From Flavobacterium saccharophilum (lineage in GTDB: Bacteria; Bacteroidota; Bacteroidia; Flavobacteriales; Flavobacteriaceae), in NCBI RefSeq assembly GCF_900142735.1, contig NZ_FRBY01000004.1, forward strand, positions 558,001-622,000: a stretch of DNA of 64,000 nucleotides, given 5' to 3'. Positions 43,891 through 53,204 of this stretch are shown piece after piece. A model generated the notes under the pieces. That model did no database searches. It saw only the letters and a program-made list of their open reading frames with translations, and was not told the DNA's origin. Position 1 is the first letter of the stretch; every line of letters begins with the position of its first letter. Made by a program: the position numbers and the translations under genes.

Positions 43891-44964
43891 ATGAAAATAA
43901 TTCATTATATAGCCAGTATTGATAAAAGTGGTGGTGGAACTACAGAATATATGCGGTTGTTGAGCACAGCATTAAAAAATGATACTTCATTTAGTATTGC
44001 TACAGGCATATCTAAGGATCCTATAGTTATTGAAGGTGTTCCAATAAAATTTTTTAATAGCAATTTATCACGATGGTTTTCCTTGATGAATGAGTTTCAT
44101 TCTTATTTAAAAAATGAAAAGCCAGATATTGTGCATATTAATGGGATTTGGACTCCCCAAAATTGGGGTTTTCAAAGTGTGGCTCAAAAACAGGGAATAA
44201 AAGTAGTTGTTTCACCTCATGGAATGCTGGAACCCTGGATACTTGCTCATAATTCATTCAAAAAAAAGATAGCATTGTTTTTATATCAAAGGAGAGCTCT
44301 AAAACAATCAATATGTCTTCATGCAACTGCTCAAATGGAGGCAGCAAATATTAAAGCTTTAGGTTATAAAAATCCTATTCATATTATTCCAAACGGAATT
44401 TATTTACATGACATAAAAGTGATTAAGGAGTATTACGGAACAAAAAAAATGATATTTATGTCCAGGATTCATCCTAAAAAGGGTATTGAGGTGCTCTTAG
44501 AAGCCTGGAGGGATTGTTATACAGAAGACTGGACTCTTGAAATTGCAGGTACAGGTGAGGAAAATTACATGGCAAGCCTAATTCAAAGTGTTGAGGATTT
44601 GGAAAATGTGCGTTTTGTCGGAGCAAAATATGGTGAAGAAAAGTGGGATTTTTTGAGGTCTGCAGATGTAATGGTACTTCCAACGCATAGTGAAAATTTT
44701 GGTATTGTAGTTGCCGAAGCTCTGGCAGTAGGGGTACCGGTGATTACAACGCAAGGTACTCCCTGGGAAGATTTGGAAACATATAAATGTGGCTGGTGGA
44801 TTGATTTATCGGTTACTAATTTAGAAAATGCTTTAGTTAAAGCCTTCAATGCACCAATCATGTTATTGGAAGTTATGGGTAGACAAGGTCGGGAGCTAGT
44901 GAAAAATAAATACGACATAGAGGTAATGAGTAAGCAAATGTTGGAATTATATAAGAATATATAA
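43891..44964 (+). CDS. Glycosyltransferase family 4 protein
   Basis: The 357-residue protein starts with HYIASIDKSGGGTTEYMRLL. The acceptor-side loop is SPHGMLEPWILAHNSFKK, and the GT4 C-terminal half has FMSRIHPKKGIEVLLEAW, LEIAGTGEENYM, HSENFGIVVAEALAVG with E-x7-E, and ITTQGTPWEDL. The PHGMLEPWIL motif is common in capsule/EPS GT4s of Bacteroidota and proteobacteria. It stands 3 bp before the next GT4 gene. Confidence 0.9.
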   Translation: MKIIHYIASIDKSGGGTTEYMRLLSTALKNDTSFSIATGISKDPIVIEGVPIKFFNSNLSRWFSLMNEFHSYLKNEKPDIVHINGIWTPQNWGFQSVAQKQGIKVVVSPHGMLEPWILAHNSFKKKIALFLYQRRALKQSICLHATAQMEAANIKALGYKNPIHIIPNGIYLHDIKVIKEYYGTKKMIFMSRIHPKKGIEVLLEAWRDCYTEDWTLEIAGTGEENYMASLIQSVEDLENVRFVGAKYGEEKWDFLRSADVMVLPTHSENFGIVVAEALAVGVPVITTQGTPWEDLETYKCGWWIDLSVTNLENALVKAFNAPIMLLEVMGRQGRELVKNKYDIEVMSKQMLELYKNI

Positions 44965-44967
44965 ACG

Positions 44968-46080
44968 ATGAAAATAACAATAGTTCAGGGCGCTTTTTTT
45001 CCTGTGCCTCCATTAATGGGTGGAGCTGTTGAAAAAATGTGGTACGGTTTAGCAAAAGAATTTGTTAGTAGGGGGCATGAAGTAAATTACATATCAAAAT
45101 CATATGAAGGATTTTCAAATGTTGAAAACGAAGGAGGAATTGATCATATTCGAGTCAAAGGCTACAAAGTACCATCTTCTGGTATTGTCTTAAAGATTTT
45201 AGACTTATTTTATACTTTAAAAGCTGTTCGAAAAATTGCAGCTAATACAGATATTATAATTTCGAATACTTTTTGGCTCCCCATTATTTTGCCATTGAAA
45301 CAAAAGAAAAAGTGCATGATTGATGTGGCAAGAATGCCAAAGGGGCAAATGAAATTTTATACAAAAAATGCACGCTTAAGAGCCAATTCTACCCCTGTGG
45401 CAAAAGCGATTAAAGACGAAATTAAGACCGAATATTTTGATAAGGTCGTTATGATACCTAATACATTGCCTTATAGGAACACAACAACTATTGATTTTTC
45501 AAAAAAACAGAAAATAATATTATATACGGGGAGAATCCATCCTGAAAAAGGCTTAGATATTTTAATAAAATCTTTTGCCTCTCTTAACACAAAAGATTGG
45601 CAATTACTTATTGTAGGTCCTTATTCTACAGCAACAGGAGGAGGAGGGCAAGCTTATCTGGATGAACTAAAACAATTAGCGCAAAATAGCAATGTGAGAT
45701 TTTTGGAACCTATTTTCGATATTGATAAATTAAATATAATTTATTCAAAAGCCTCAGTATTCGTTTATCCTTCTATAGCTGAAAAAGGTGAGACATTTGG
45801 AGTTTCGCCGTTAGAAGCTATGAGTTGGGGATGTGCTACAATAGTTTCAAATTTAGAATGTTTCAAAGATTTTTTAATTCATAATAAAAATGGTTTGTGC
45901 TTCGACCATCGGGTAGAAAGAAGAGTTGAAATTTTGAATCAATACCTCAAAGATTTAATAACTAATCCAAAATTACTTAATGACTTGGCAGTAGCAGGCC
46001 TGATGGTAAACGAGACACACTCAAATGAAAAATTAGCAATAGAATTCTTAGATGAATTTGAGTCTATGAAAATCAAATAA
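44968..46080 (+). CDS. Glycosyltransferase family 4 protein
   Basis: The 370-residue protein starts with FPVPPLMGGAVEKMWYGLAK, the nucleotide loop of this GT4 branch. The C-terminal half has LYTGRIHPEKGLDILIKSF, LLIVGPYSTATGGGGQAYL and YPSIAEKGETFGVSPLEAMSWG, with the acidic pair spread over a two-residue longer motif. The GPYSTATGGGG insert is typical of enzymes acting on rhamnose- or fucose-containing chains, though that does not fix the donor. The start lies 3 bp after the preceding gene's stop. Confidence 0.88.
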   Translation: MKITIVQGAFFPVPPLMGGAVEKMWYGLAKEFVSRGHEVNYISKSYEGFSNVENEGGIDHIRVKGYKVPSSGIVLKILDLFYTLKAVRKIAANTDIIISNTFWLPIILPLKQKKKCMIDVARMPKGQMKFYTKNARLRANSTPVAKAIKDEIKTEYFDKVVMIPNTLPYRNTTTIDFSKKQKIILYTGRIHPEKGLDILIKSFASLNTKDWQLLIVGPYSTATGGGGQAYLDELKQLAQNSNVRFLEPIFDIDKLNIIYSKASVFVYPSIAEKGETFGVSPLEAMSWGCATIVSNLECFKDFLIHNKNGLCFDHRVERRVEILNQYLKDLITNPKLLNDLAVAGLMVNETHSNEKLAIEFLDEFESMKIK

Positions 46081-46088
46081 AATTAAGA

Positions 46089-46640
46089 ATGAAACAACAG
46101 CACTCTCAGAATTCACCATACGATTCACCATGGTCTGTCTCGCAACGCATTAAAATGATAATATGGGAATATGTTTGGTTATTATTCTGTAGTTGGACTC
46201 CAAAACCCGCTAATGCTTGGAGGCTATTTTGGCTTAAATTATTTGGTTGTAAAATTTATGGAAAACCATTTGTGCATCAAAGAGCAAGAATTCAAATTCC
46301 ATGGAATCTCATTTTGCACGATCACGCTTGCCTCGGCGATCGGGCCAATGCTTATACGTTGGGAGTTATAGAAATATTTGAGCACGCAACAGTAGGGCAG
46401 GAAGTATATCTGTGTACTGGTACCCATGCCTTTAATGAACCTGCTATGAATTTAATTACCAGTAAAATTATAATAGAAAGAAATGTTTTTATTGGGGTAA
46501 GAGCCATTATAATGCCGGGTATAATAGTAGGAGAAAATGCTATTATAGGTGCAGGAAGTTTAGTTACTAAAAATGTCGAGAAAAATACCATAGTAGGAGG
46601 AAATCCTGCCAAACTTATAAAACCTAGAAGCTTTGAATAA
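46089..46640 (+). CDS. WcaF-family colanic-acid-type acetyltransferase (left-handed beta-helix)
   Basis: The 183-residue protein resembles WcaF. It has an N-terminal amphipathic region (IIWEYVWLLFCSWTPKPANAW), then WLKLFGCKIYGKP and VHQRARIQIPWNL. The hexapeptide core includes CLGDRANAYTLG, TVGQEVYLCTGTHAF with the catalytic His, and IIMPGIIVGENAIIGAGSLV. In colanic acid, WcaF O-acetylates fucose, and this operon makes GDP-fucose, so fucose acetylation is a reasonable guess. Its end overlaps the next gene by 8 bp. Confidence 0.88.
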   Translation: MKQQHSQNSPYDSPWSVSQRIKMIIWEYVWLLFCSWTPKPANAWRLFWLKLFGCKIYGKPFVHQRARIQIPWNLILHDHACLGDRANAYTLGVIEIFEHATVGQEVYLCTGTHAFNEPAMNLITSKIIIERNVFIGVRAIIMPGIIVGENAIIGAGSLVTKNVEKNTIVGGNPAKLIKPRSFE

Positions 46641-47463
46641 AATTCCAATTTCTGTAATCGTTTCTGTAAAAAACGAAGCTTTGAATTTACCATCTTGTCT
46701 GGATAAATTAAAGCGTTTTGATCAAATAATTGTAGTTGATTCTTGTAGTACTGATGATACTCCGATTATTGCGAAGGCTATGGGAGCCGAAGTACTGCAA
46801 TTTCAATGGAATGGGAAATTTCCAAAAAAACGCAATTGGGCACTTCAGAATGCAGACCTTCATCACGAATGGATTTTGTTTTTAGACGCTGACGAATTTG
46901 TTTCTGACGAATTTGTAACAGAAGTCGGTATCAAAACCCAGGATCCCAATTATAATGGTTTCACAATACGTTTTGAAAATTATTTTATGGGAAGGAAACT
47001 CAAATATGGATATGGATTCCAAAAATCGGCTCTTTTCAAAAAATCAAAAGGTGCCTATGAAAAAATCGATGAAGATTTATGGAGCCATTTAGATATGGAA
47101 GTACACGAGCACCCTATTATACAGGGTAAAGTTGGGGTTATTAAATCGAAAGTTATTCATAAAGATTTTAAAAATTTAGAACATTATATTTCTAAGCACA
47201 ATGCTTATTCTACCTGGGAGGCACAAAGATATTTGCAGTTAAAGCAAACCAAAAACACCCTTTTATCTTTCAATCAAAAAATTAAGTACAGTCTTATTAA
47301 TACAGGATTACTTCCTGCCGTCTATTTTTTTGGAGCGTACTTTTTAAAATTTGGCTTTTTAGACGGTAAGGAGGGATTTTATCTGGCACGTTTTAAGTCA
47401 CATTACTTTTTTCAAATTCAAACTAAAATTGATTCATTCAAAAATAATATCGAATTAAAATGA
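46633..47463 (+). CDS. Glycosyltransferase family 2 protein
   Basis: The 276-residue protein uses a TTG start inside the end of the acetyltransferase gene; the first residues (NKIPISVIVSVKNEALNL) match GT2 N-termini, so the start is credible. It has IVVDSCSTDDTP, RNWALQNADL and the metal-binding FLDADEF (DxD type). The later region (HPIIQGKVGVIKSKVIHKDF) resembles the LPS core glucosyltransferase WaaE/KdtX branch. It is an inverting enzyme acting at the inner face of the membrane. It overlaps the decarboxylase gene by 4 bp. Confidence 0.88.
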   Translation: MNKIPISVIVSVKNEALNLPSCLDKLKRFDQIIVVDSCSTDDTPIIAKAMGAEVLQFQWNGKFPKKRNWALQNADLHHEWILFLDADEFVSDEFVTEVGIKTQDPNYNGFTIRFENYFMGRKLKYGYGFQKSALFKKSKGAYEKIDEDLWSHLDMEVHEHPIIQGKVGVIKSKVIHKDFKNLEHYISKHNAYSTWEAQRYLQLKQTKNTLLSFNQKIKYSLINTGLLPAVYFFGAYFLKFGFLDGKEGFYLARFKSHYFFQIQTKIDSFKNNIELK

Positions 47464-48404
47464 AAAGAATATTGATAACCGGTGGAGCTGGATTTGTAGG
47501 TTCGCATTTGTGTAAAAGATTATTGAATGAAGGAAATGAAGTGATTTGTCTGGATAATTACTTTACAGGAACCAAATCTAATATAATTGAACTGTTAGAT
47601 AACCCTTATTTTGAAATGGTAAGACACGACATAACAGAGTCTTATTATGCTGAGGTTGATGAGATTTATAATCTGGCTTGTCCGGCATCTCCAGTTCATT
47701 ACCAATATAATCCGATAAAAACAATCAAAACTTCTGTAATGGGTGCCATCAATGTTTTGGGATTAGCCAAACGTGTTAATGCTAAAGTATTACAGGCTAG
47801 TACAAGTGAAGTATATGGTGATCCGTTGGTTCACCCTCAAACCGAAAGCTATTGGGGACATGTTAACCCAATAGGTATTCGTTCCTGCTACGACGAAGGA
47901 AAACGATGTGCAGAAACTTTATTTATGGATTATCACAATCAGAATAAAGTTGCCATTAAAATCATTAGAATATTTAATACGTACGGTCCTAATATGAATC
48001 CGGCAGATGGGAGAGTGGTTTCGAATTTCATTGTACAGGCTCTTCAGGGAAAAGATATTACCATTTTTGGAGATGGTTTGCAAACACGTTCATTTCAATA
48101 CGTTGATGATTTAGTTGAAGGCATGATCCGTATGATGGGATCCGAATCTTCATTTCTGGGCCCCGTAAATTTAGGTAATCCTAACGAATTTACGATGCTC
48201 GATCTGGCACAGGCAATTATTGAATTAACAGGTTCCAAATCGAAAATTATCCATTTTGATTTGCCGCAAGATGATCCCAAACAAAGGCAGCCAGACATTT
48301 CTTTAGCAAATAATATGCTTAATGGCTGGGAACCAAAAATACAATTGCGAGAAGGCCTGATTACTACCATCAGCTATTTTGACAAGCTATTAGTAAAACT
48401 ATAA
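47460..48404 (+). CDS. uxs: UDP-glucuronate decarboxylase (UDP-xylose synthase)
   Basis: The 314-residue SDR enzyme has ITGGAGFVGSHLCKRLL, DNYFTGTKSNI, the family-specific YNLACPASPVHYQYNPI block, ASTSEVYGDP, the YxxxK pair in SCYDEGKRCAE, and RIFNTYGPNM. These are diagnostic of Uxs, which decarboxylates UDP-glucuronate to UDP-xylose. The substrate comes from the ugd product in the same operon, so xylose is predicted in the polysaccharide. The start overlaps the previous GT2 gene by 4 bp. Confidence 0.93.
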   Translation: MKRILITGGAGFVGSHLCKRLLNEGNEVICLDNYFTGTKSNIIELLDNPYFEMVRHDITESYYAEVDEIYNLACPASPVHYQYNPIKTIKTSVMGAINVLGLAKRVNAKVLQASTSEVYGDPLVHPQTESYWGHVNPIGIRSCYDEGKRCAETLFMDYHNQNKVAIKIIRIFNTYGPNMNPADGRVVSNFIVQALQGKDITIFGDGLQTRSFQYVDDLVEGMIRMMGSESSFLGPVNLGNPNEFTMLDLAQAIIELTGSKSKIIHFDLPQDDPKQRQPDISLANNMLNGWEPKIQLREGLITTISYFDKLLVKL

Positions 48405-48526
48405 CCAACCTCTTTTTTTTACAAATAATACAATTTAATTCTCCTTTTTTTTCCTCAGTTTTTACTGAAGGATCAGGTTTTTATACGCTAAAAAGTCAGT
48501 TAGTATTAATCTTAAAATTTATTATT

Positions 48527-49276
48527 ATGAGAATAACTATTATAACCGTATGTTTCAATAGAAAAGCTACTATCGAAAAAGCTATCAAAAGTGTATTGGA
48601 ACAAAATTATCATGATATTGAATACATTATCATTGATGGCAATTCTACAGATGGTACAAAAGAAATTATTGAATCTTACAGAGACAAAATATGCAAATTT
48701 GTCTCAGAACCTGATAGTGGAATGTATGATGCAATAAACAAAGGGCTCAAATTGGCAACAGGAGATGTTATTGGTTTGATGCATTCTGATGATGAATTTT
48801 ATGATAAAAAAGCCGTTGGAAGAATTGCAGCTCGTTTTAATGCTGATCCTGGTATTGATGGTGTTTATGGCGATGGTGTTTATGTTTCGAACGATAAGGA
48901 CGAGCGTCTGATTCGCGATCGGATAGGAGGTGTCTTTAGTCTCAAGAAAATTAAAGAAGGTTGGTTGCCTTTGCATCCTACTGTCTACCTAAAGAAAACA
49001 ATAATAGATAATAATGGTGCTTATAACCTTGACTTTAAAATAGCATCTGATACTGAATTCTTACTTCGTTATTTGTATAAATATAAAATTAAGATGAGTT
49101 ATATCGATTCTTATATCGTTAGAATGAGAATGGGGGGTATGAGTACTAGTTTTAAAACTGCATTTGAAGTTTTATACGAAGACTATAAAATTTATAAATT
49201 TCATGGTTTAGCTGCAATTCTGGCTGTTTTTCTTAAAAAAACTATTGCTTTAAGACAATACATGCTGCATTTATAA
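48527..49276 (+). CDS. Glycosyltransferase family 2 protein (WcaA-like)
   Basis: The 249-residue GT2 has ITIITVCFNRKATIEKAIKS, EYIIIDGNSTDGTKEII, the DxD region LMHSDDEF, GVYGDGVYVSN and LHPTVYLKK. The whole length is a single GT-A domain of the colanic WcaA/WcaE kind that adds hexose or fucose residues. It is the last glycosyltransferase before the export genes, 122 bp after uxs. Confidence 0.9.
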   Translation: MRITIITVCFNRKATIEKAIKSVLEQNYHDIEYIIIDGNSTDGTKEIIESYRDKICKFVSEPDSGMYDAINKGLKLATGDVIGLMHSDDEFYDKKAVGRIAARFNADPGIDGVYGDGVYVSNDKDERLIRDRIGGVFSLKKIKEGWLPLHPTVYLKKTIIDNNGAYNLDFKIASDTEFLLRYLYKYKIKMSYIDSYIVRMRMGGMSTSFKTAFEVLYEDYKIYKFHGLAAILAVFLKKTIALRQYMLHL

Positions 49277-49514
49277 AAGATCAAAACTTAATCTGCCTAC
49301 TTTTTTTTGATAACATAAATCACCAGTAAAAAACCGATTTAACAGCAGGCTTCGCCAAATAAATTAAATAAAAACCAGTAATTATAACCAGGAAATGAAA
49401 ACTTTTTTAGTTAATGAGAACATTCTGAATAAGAATATTTTCAGTATTAAATTAGTTTTCATTTTAATTGATTAAAATCTGGACTACATAAATATTAATA
49501 TATATACAGTTAAA

Positions 49515-50279
49515 ATGAAGAAAATTTTCCTTTCGATTATTTTATTGCTTTTCTTGATGCTTCAGTCTTGTACAACCAAAAAAAATATGTTGTATTTACA
49601 AGATTTAGATAACTATGCGAATTCGAATTTAAATTATACATCGAGTAAAATACAACCGAACGATATTTTAAAAGTTGAAGTTGGTGATCTTAACCCTTTA
49701 GTAGCCGCGCCTTTCAATATAAACACGACTTCGACTTCACAAACATCAGTTGAAATGATGAGGCTATCAGGCTATTTAGTGACTCCTCAGGGGAATATCA
49801 CGATGCCGATATTAAACGAAATTAAAGTAGGTGGTTTAACACCGGCCAACGCAGAGATAAAAATAAAAGAGCGCCTTGTAAATGAAGGTTATTTAGTAAA
49901 TCCTACAGTGCAGGTTCGCGTCCTCAATAATAAATTTACCATTTTGGGAGAAGTAAATGCGCCAGGTGTAATATCTTTTAGTGAAGAGTCTATTAGCTTA
50001 CTTGATGCAATAGGACTGGCAAAAGATTTAACTTATTCAGCCATTCGAAAAGATGTAAAACTTATTCGGGAACAAGATGGAAAACGTTTGGTTTACCACA
50101 TTGATTTAACTACGGCTGCGTGGATGTCTAATCCAAACTTCCGAATAAGACAAAACGATGTTATTGTGGTAACACCTAATAAACTAAAAGTAAATAGCGG
50201 TGGATTAATCAAAGATCCAATACAATTGCTGGCTATATCTGCCTCTATCTTAACAGTTATTCTTTTGCTGACAGATTAA
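49515..50279 (+). CDS. Wza-type polysaccharide export outer-membrane lipoprotein
   Basis: The 254-residue protein has a lipoprotein signal peptide with LQSC (Cys19). The Poly_export domain follows at about 45-130 (IQPNDILKVEVGDLNP, GYLVTPQGNITMPIL, KVGGLTPANAEIKIKERL), then one SLBB-like domain (KFTILGEVNAPGVISFSEE). A C-terminal hydrophobic segment (PIQLLAISASILTVILLL) would cross a membrane, as in Bacteroidota homologues that lack the E. coli Wza helix barrel. It forms the outer-membrane channel for the polymer together with Wzc. Confidence 0.92.
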   Translation: MKKIFLSIILLLFLMLQSCTTKKNMLYLQDLDNYANSNLNYTSSKIQPNDILKVEVGDLNPLVAAPFNINTTSTSQTSVEMMRLSGYLVTPQGNITMPILNEIKVGGLTPANAEIKIKERLVNEGYLVNPTVQVRVLNNKFTILGEVNAPGVISFSEESISLLDAIGLAKDLTYSAIRKDVKLIREQDGKRLVYHIDLTTAAWMSNPNFRIRQNDVIVVTPNKLKVNSGGLIKDPIQLLAISASILTVILLLTD

Positions 50280-50368
50280 TATTAATCAAGAAGAGAATTT
50301 ATAGACTTCTAGTATTCAATTTATGCAATGCTTATTAATAATACTACTACCATTCTAATTAAATAATT

Positions 50369-52708
50369 ATGGATTTGAAAAAAGAATTTTTAAAGTATTT
50401 ACAGTATTGGCCTTGGTTTTTGCTAAGCTTAATTTTATGTGTAGGTGCCGCTTTTATTTTCATCAAAATAGTACCACCAACATACCAAACTTCAGCTTTG
50501 ATCTTTATAGATAAAAAACAAGAAGACAAAACAAAAATAATTACCATCACTACGAATCAAAAAAATGATGATGATAATGTAGAGGAAGAAATCCGTCTAA
50601 TTACCTCCAATGAATTTTTGATGGATGTAGTAAAAAATGTGAATTTAAATATTAGCTATTTTGAAAAAGTATATACTATCCAAAATAATAATGTAAATGA
50701 AGTTCCCTTCATTTTGAAATTTACGGTTTCTAATGATTCGTTACCACAAGTTTCTTATGATATTAAAGTAAATAAAGAAGGATTTACCATTACAGATCCT
50801 GATACCGAAGAAAAGTATAACGTTAAAGGATACAAAGGAGATCAGATCATCAAAGGTTTACCATTTAAAATTCAGTTATCGCAAAAAGCGAAGAAAAATC
50901 CAGCCTATTATTTCGAAAACGAATATAAAGTGAGTCTTGAACCTACAGCTATTGCTTTAAAAAATCTAAAGTCATCGCTTATTGTTTTATCTGATGAAAA
51001 ATCAAAAGGAACAATAGAATTAAATCACACAGGCACAAGTCCTGTACTTTCTAGAAAAATATTAAATGAAATTATCGTTTTGCTCGATAAAAATATTGTC
51101 ATCAACAAGCAAAAATTATTTACAAATACAGTTTCTTACTTAAATCAAAGAATAAAAAGCTTCACTAAAGAAAAAGATTCTATTGAAAGTGTAAAAGAAA
51201 AATATTTGCAAAATAATGATATCGCGGTAATGGACAATTATGCTATCGAAAGAACCGCTGAGAGAAGCCAGAAAAAAGAAAGCTCTATGCTTAATGAAAA
51301 ACAAATTACGCTTACTAGTTATGCTATTAGTGATATTAAGAGATCTGGTGCTACCCAAACTTTAGGTACAGATTATAATTTAGAATCACCGATAGTTAAT
51401 CAAATGCTTTTAAATTATAATGCAAAACTTCTTGAGAGCGAAGTAATCCTGGAAAGAGCACAAAAAAACAATCCTGCCTACATTACGTTAATAACCCAAT
51501 TAACTAGTCAAAAACAGCAGATATTAAATACTTTAGAAGGCTATCTAAACTTTTTGAATCAAAACAATAGAGTTAACAAATCAGAAGAAAGTATTGCTGA
51601 ATCAAAGGTCAAAAACATTCCAACTCAAGATAAAGTATTGGGCAATATCAATAGTGATCTTAGCATGAAAGAAGAAACTTATGTGGCCTTATTGCAAAAA
51701 AAAGAAGAAGCTGTTTTGAATGGTGCGATATTAGAATCAAATTTAAGTACTTTAAATGCGCCGGAAACAAATTATTCGGCAATTTTTCCGCAGCCAAAAT
51801 CATTTTTGCTTGGTGCTTTTATGTTTGGTTTACTTTTTCCTTTTGGATTCATATATCTTCGTTTAGTGCTAGATACCAAAATACACAATGAAGACGATAT
51901 TCAGAAAATAATGATCAATGTTCCTATTTTGGGTTACATTCCTAAAGTAGATCATGCTGAAAAACTTGACAACACAGCTACTTCGCGATCTATAATAGCA
52001 GAAGCAACCCGTACCGTGGTTTCAAATATATCTTATCTACTACCCAAAAAAGAAGAAGATAAAGGAAGAGTAATATTGTTTACATCTTCTATTCAGGGAG
52101 AAGGAAAATCCTTTAGTGCATTTCATAATGCTATAACAGTCAGTAATCTTAATAAAAAAGTATTGCTAATTGGTGTCGATTTAAGAAATCCTCAATTGCA
52201 CGATTATTTTAAAGTGGATAAAAACCAATTAGGACTCACAAATTTTCTGGCTAATAAAAGTGACGACTGGAAAGGATTCTTGCAAAAAGATACCAGATTT
52301 TCTAAAAACCTTGACATTTTATTCGCAGGAGAAGCTCCTCCTAATCCTTCACAATTAATCACCAATTCTAATTTTGAATCCTTAATCGACGAGGCGAAAA
52401 AACTTTATGATTTTATAATACTCGATACTGCGCCCGTGCAAATAGTATCAGACACACTCAATTTTAGTCATTTAGCTGATGTTACAGTATTTGTAGTAAA
52501 ATATGATTTTACAGATAAAAGTAATTTAGTTCATGTAAATAACTTTATTAAGAAGGAGCAATTAAAAAATGTTGGCATTCTTATAAACGGAGTAAATATG
52601 AAAACTGCATATGGATACGGCTACGGATTAAACTATGGATATCAGTATCAGGAGGCAAAAATAAAACGACCTTGGTATAAAAGAGGCCTTATTATAAAAG
52701 AAGCCTAA
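50369..52708 (+). CDS. Wzc-type tyrosine autokinase and polysaccharide co-polymerase
   Basis: The 779-residue protein has a first transmembrane helix at about 15-38 and a periplasmic Wzz-like region with long coiled-coil segments (about 265-440). A second helix is at about 475-500 (FLLGAFMFGLLFPFGFIYL). The cytosolic BY-kinase domain has Walker A TSSIQGEGKSFSAF, the A' motif LIGVDLRNPQ, and Walker B FIILDTAPVQIV. The C-terminus has a tyrosine cluster (YGYGYGLNYGYQYQ) for autophosphorylation. It sets chain length and couples synthesis to export through Wza. No Wzb-type phosphatase gene lies in the operon. Confidence 0.94.
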   Translation: MDLKKEFLKYLQYWPWFLLSLILCVGAAFIFIKIVPPTYQTSALIFIDKKQEDKTKIITITTNQKNDDDNVEEEIRLITSNEFLMDVVKNVNLNISYFEKVYTIQNNNVNEVPFILKFTVSNDSLPQVSYDIKVNKEGFTITDPDTEEKYNVKGYKGDQIIKGLPFKIQLSQKAKKNPAYYFENEYKVSLEPTAIALKNLKSSLIVLSDEKSKGTIELNHTGTSPVLSRKILNEIIVLLDKNIVINKQKLFTNTVSYLNQRIKSFTKEKDSIESVKEKYLQNNDIAVMDNYAIERTAERSQKKESSMLNEKQITLTSYAISDIKRSGATQTLGTDYNLESPIVNQMLLNYNAKLLESEVILERAQKNNPAYITLITQLTSQKQQILNTLEGYLNFLNQNNRVNKSEESIAESKVKNIPTQDKVLGNINSDLSMKEETYVALLQKKEEAVLNGAILESNLSTLNAPETNYSAIFPQPKSFLLGAFMFGLLFPFGFIYLRLVLDTKIHNEDDIQKIMINVPILGYIPKVDHAEKLDNTATSRSIIAEATRTVVSNISYLLPKKEEDKGRVILFTSSIQGEGKSFSAFHNAITVSNLNKKVLLIGVDLRNPQLHDYFKVDKNQLGLTNFLANKSDDWKGFLQKDTRFSKNLDILFAGEAPPNPSQLITNSNFESLIDEAKKLYDFIILDTAPVQIVSDTLNFSHLADVTVFVVKYDFTDKSNLVHVNNFIKKEQLKNVGILINGVNMKTAYGYGYGLNYGYQYQEAKIKRPWYKRGLIIKEA

Positions 52709-52772
52709 TAAAATAGCTGGCTTGACAAATTCAGATCAAACAAAAAAAAATATTAACATTAAATGATAAAAG

Positions 52773-53204
52773 ATGATTCAAAAAATACTTCTATTGATAC
52801 TGCTTTTAATTATTGGTGTCGTTTTTTATTTTTCCTGGCTGCCTGATCCCGGTTTTAGAAGCGAAACATATTTACCAAACTGGCTTTTGAATTGGAGTAA
52901 TCATTACTATAATTTGCGTACTGCTATTCCTTTTTTAGCTGTTGGTTTTTTGCTCGAAGCATATGCGCAGTATAAGAGTTCAAATGAATTAAATCGTGCT
53001 AAAAATTTCAATTTTATACAAAATATAGGTGTCGCGGCAATAATCGTTTGTATAGCTGAGGGCGGCCAGTACATAATTCATAAAAGAAGTCCTGATTTAA
53101 TGGATGTTTTTTACGGAATTATAGGAAGTATAATAGGTGCAATAGGTTACAATTTATTAAAAAAGATTCAGAAATGCGAAACAGACATAAATTTACGTTC
53201 ATAA
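52773..53204 (+). CDS. VanZ-like family membrane protein
   Basis: The 143-residue protein has four hydrophobic segments (ILLLILLLIIGVVFYFSW, TAIPFLAVGFLLEAYA, NIGVAAIIVCIAEGGQ, FYGIIGSIIGAIGYNLL). It also has the VanZ pattern of an early polar turn (LPDP) and a C-terminal HKRSPDLMDVFYGIIGS. VanZ-like proteins have no settled biochemical role, although relatives occur in teicoplanin resistance and in EPS loci. It overlaps the start of the following initiating transferase by 31 bp, suggesting the two are translated together. Confidence 0.85.
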   Translation: MIQKILLLILLLIIGVVFYFSWLPDPGFRSETYLPNWLLNWSNHYYNLRTAIPFLAVGFLLEAYAQYKSSNELNRAKNFNFIQNIGVAAIIVCIAEGGQYIIHKRSPDLMDVFYGIIGSIIGAIGYNLLKKIQKCETDINLRS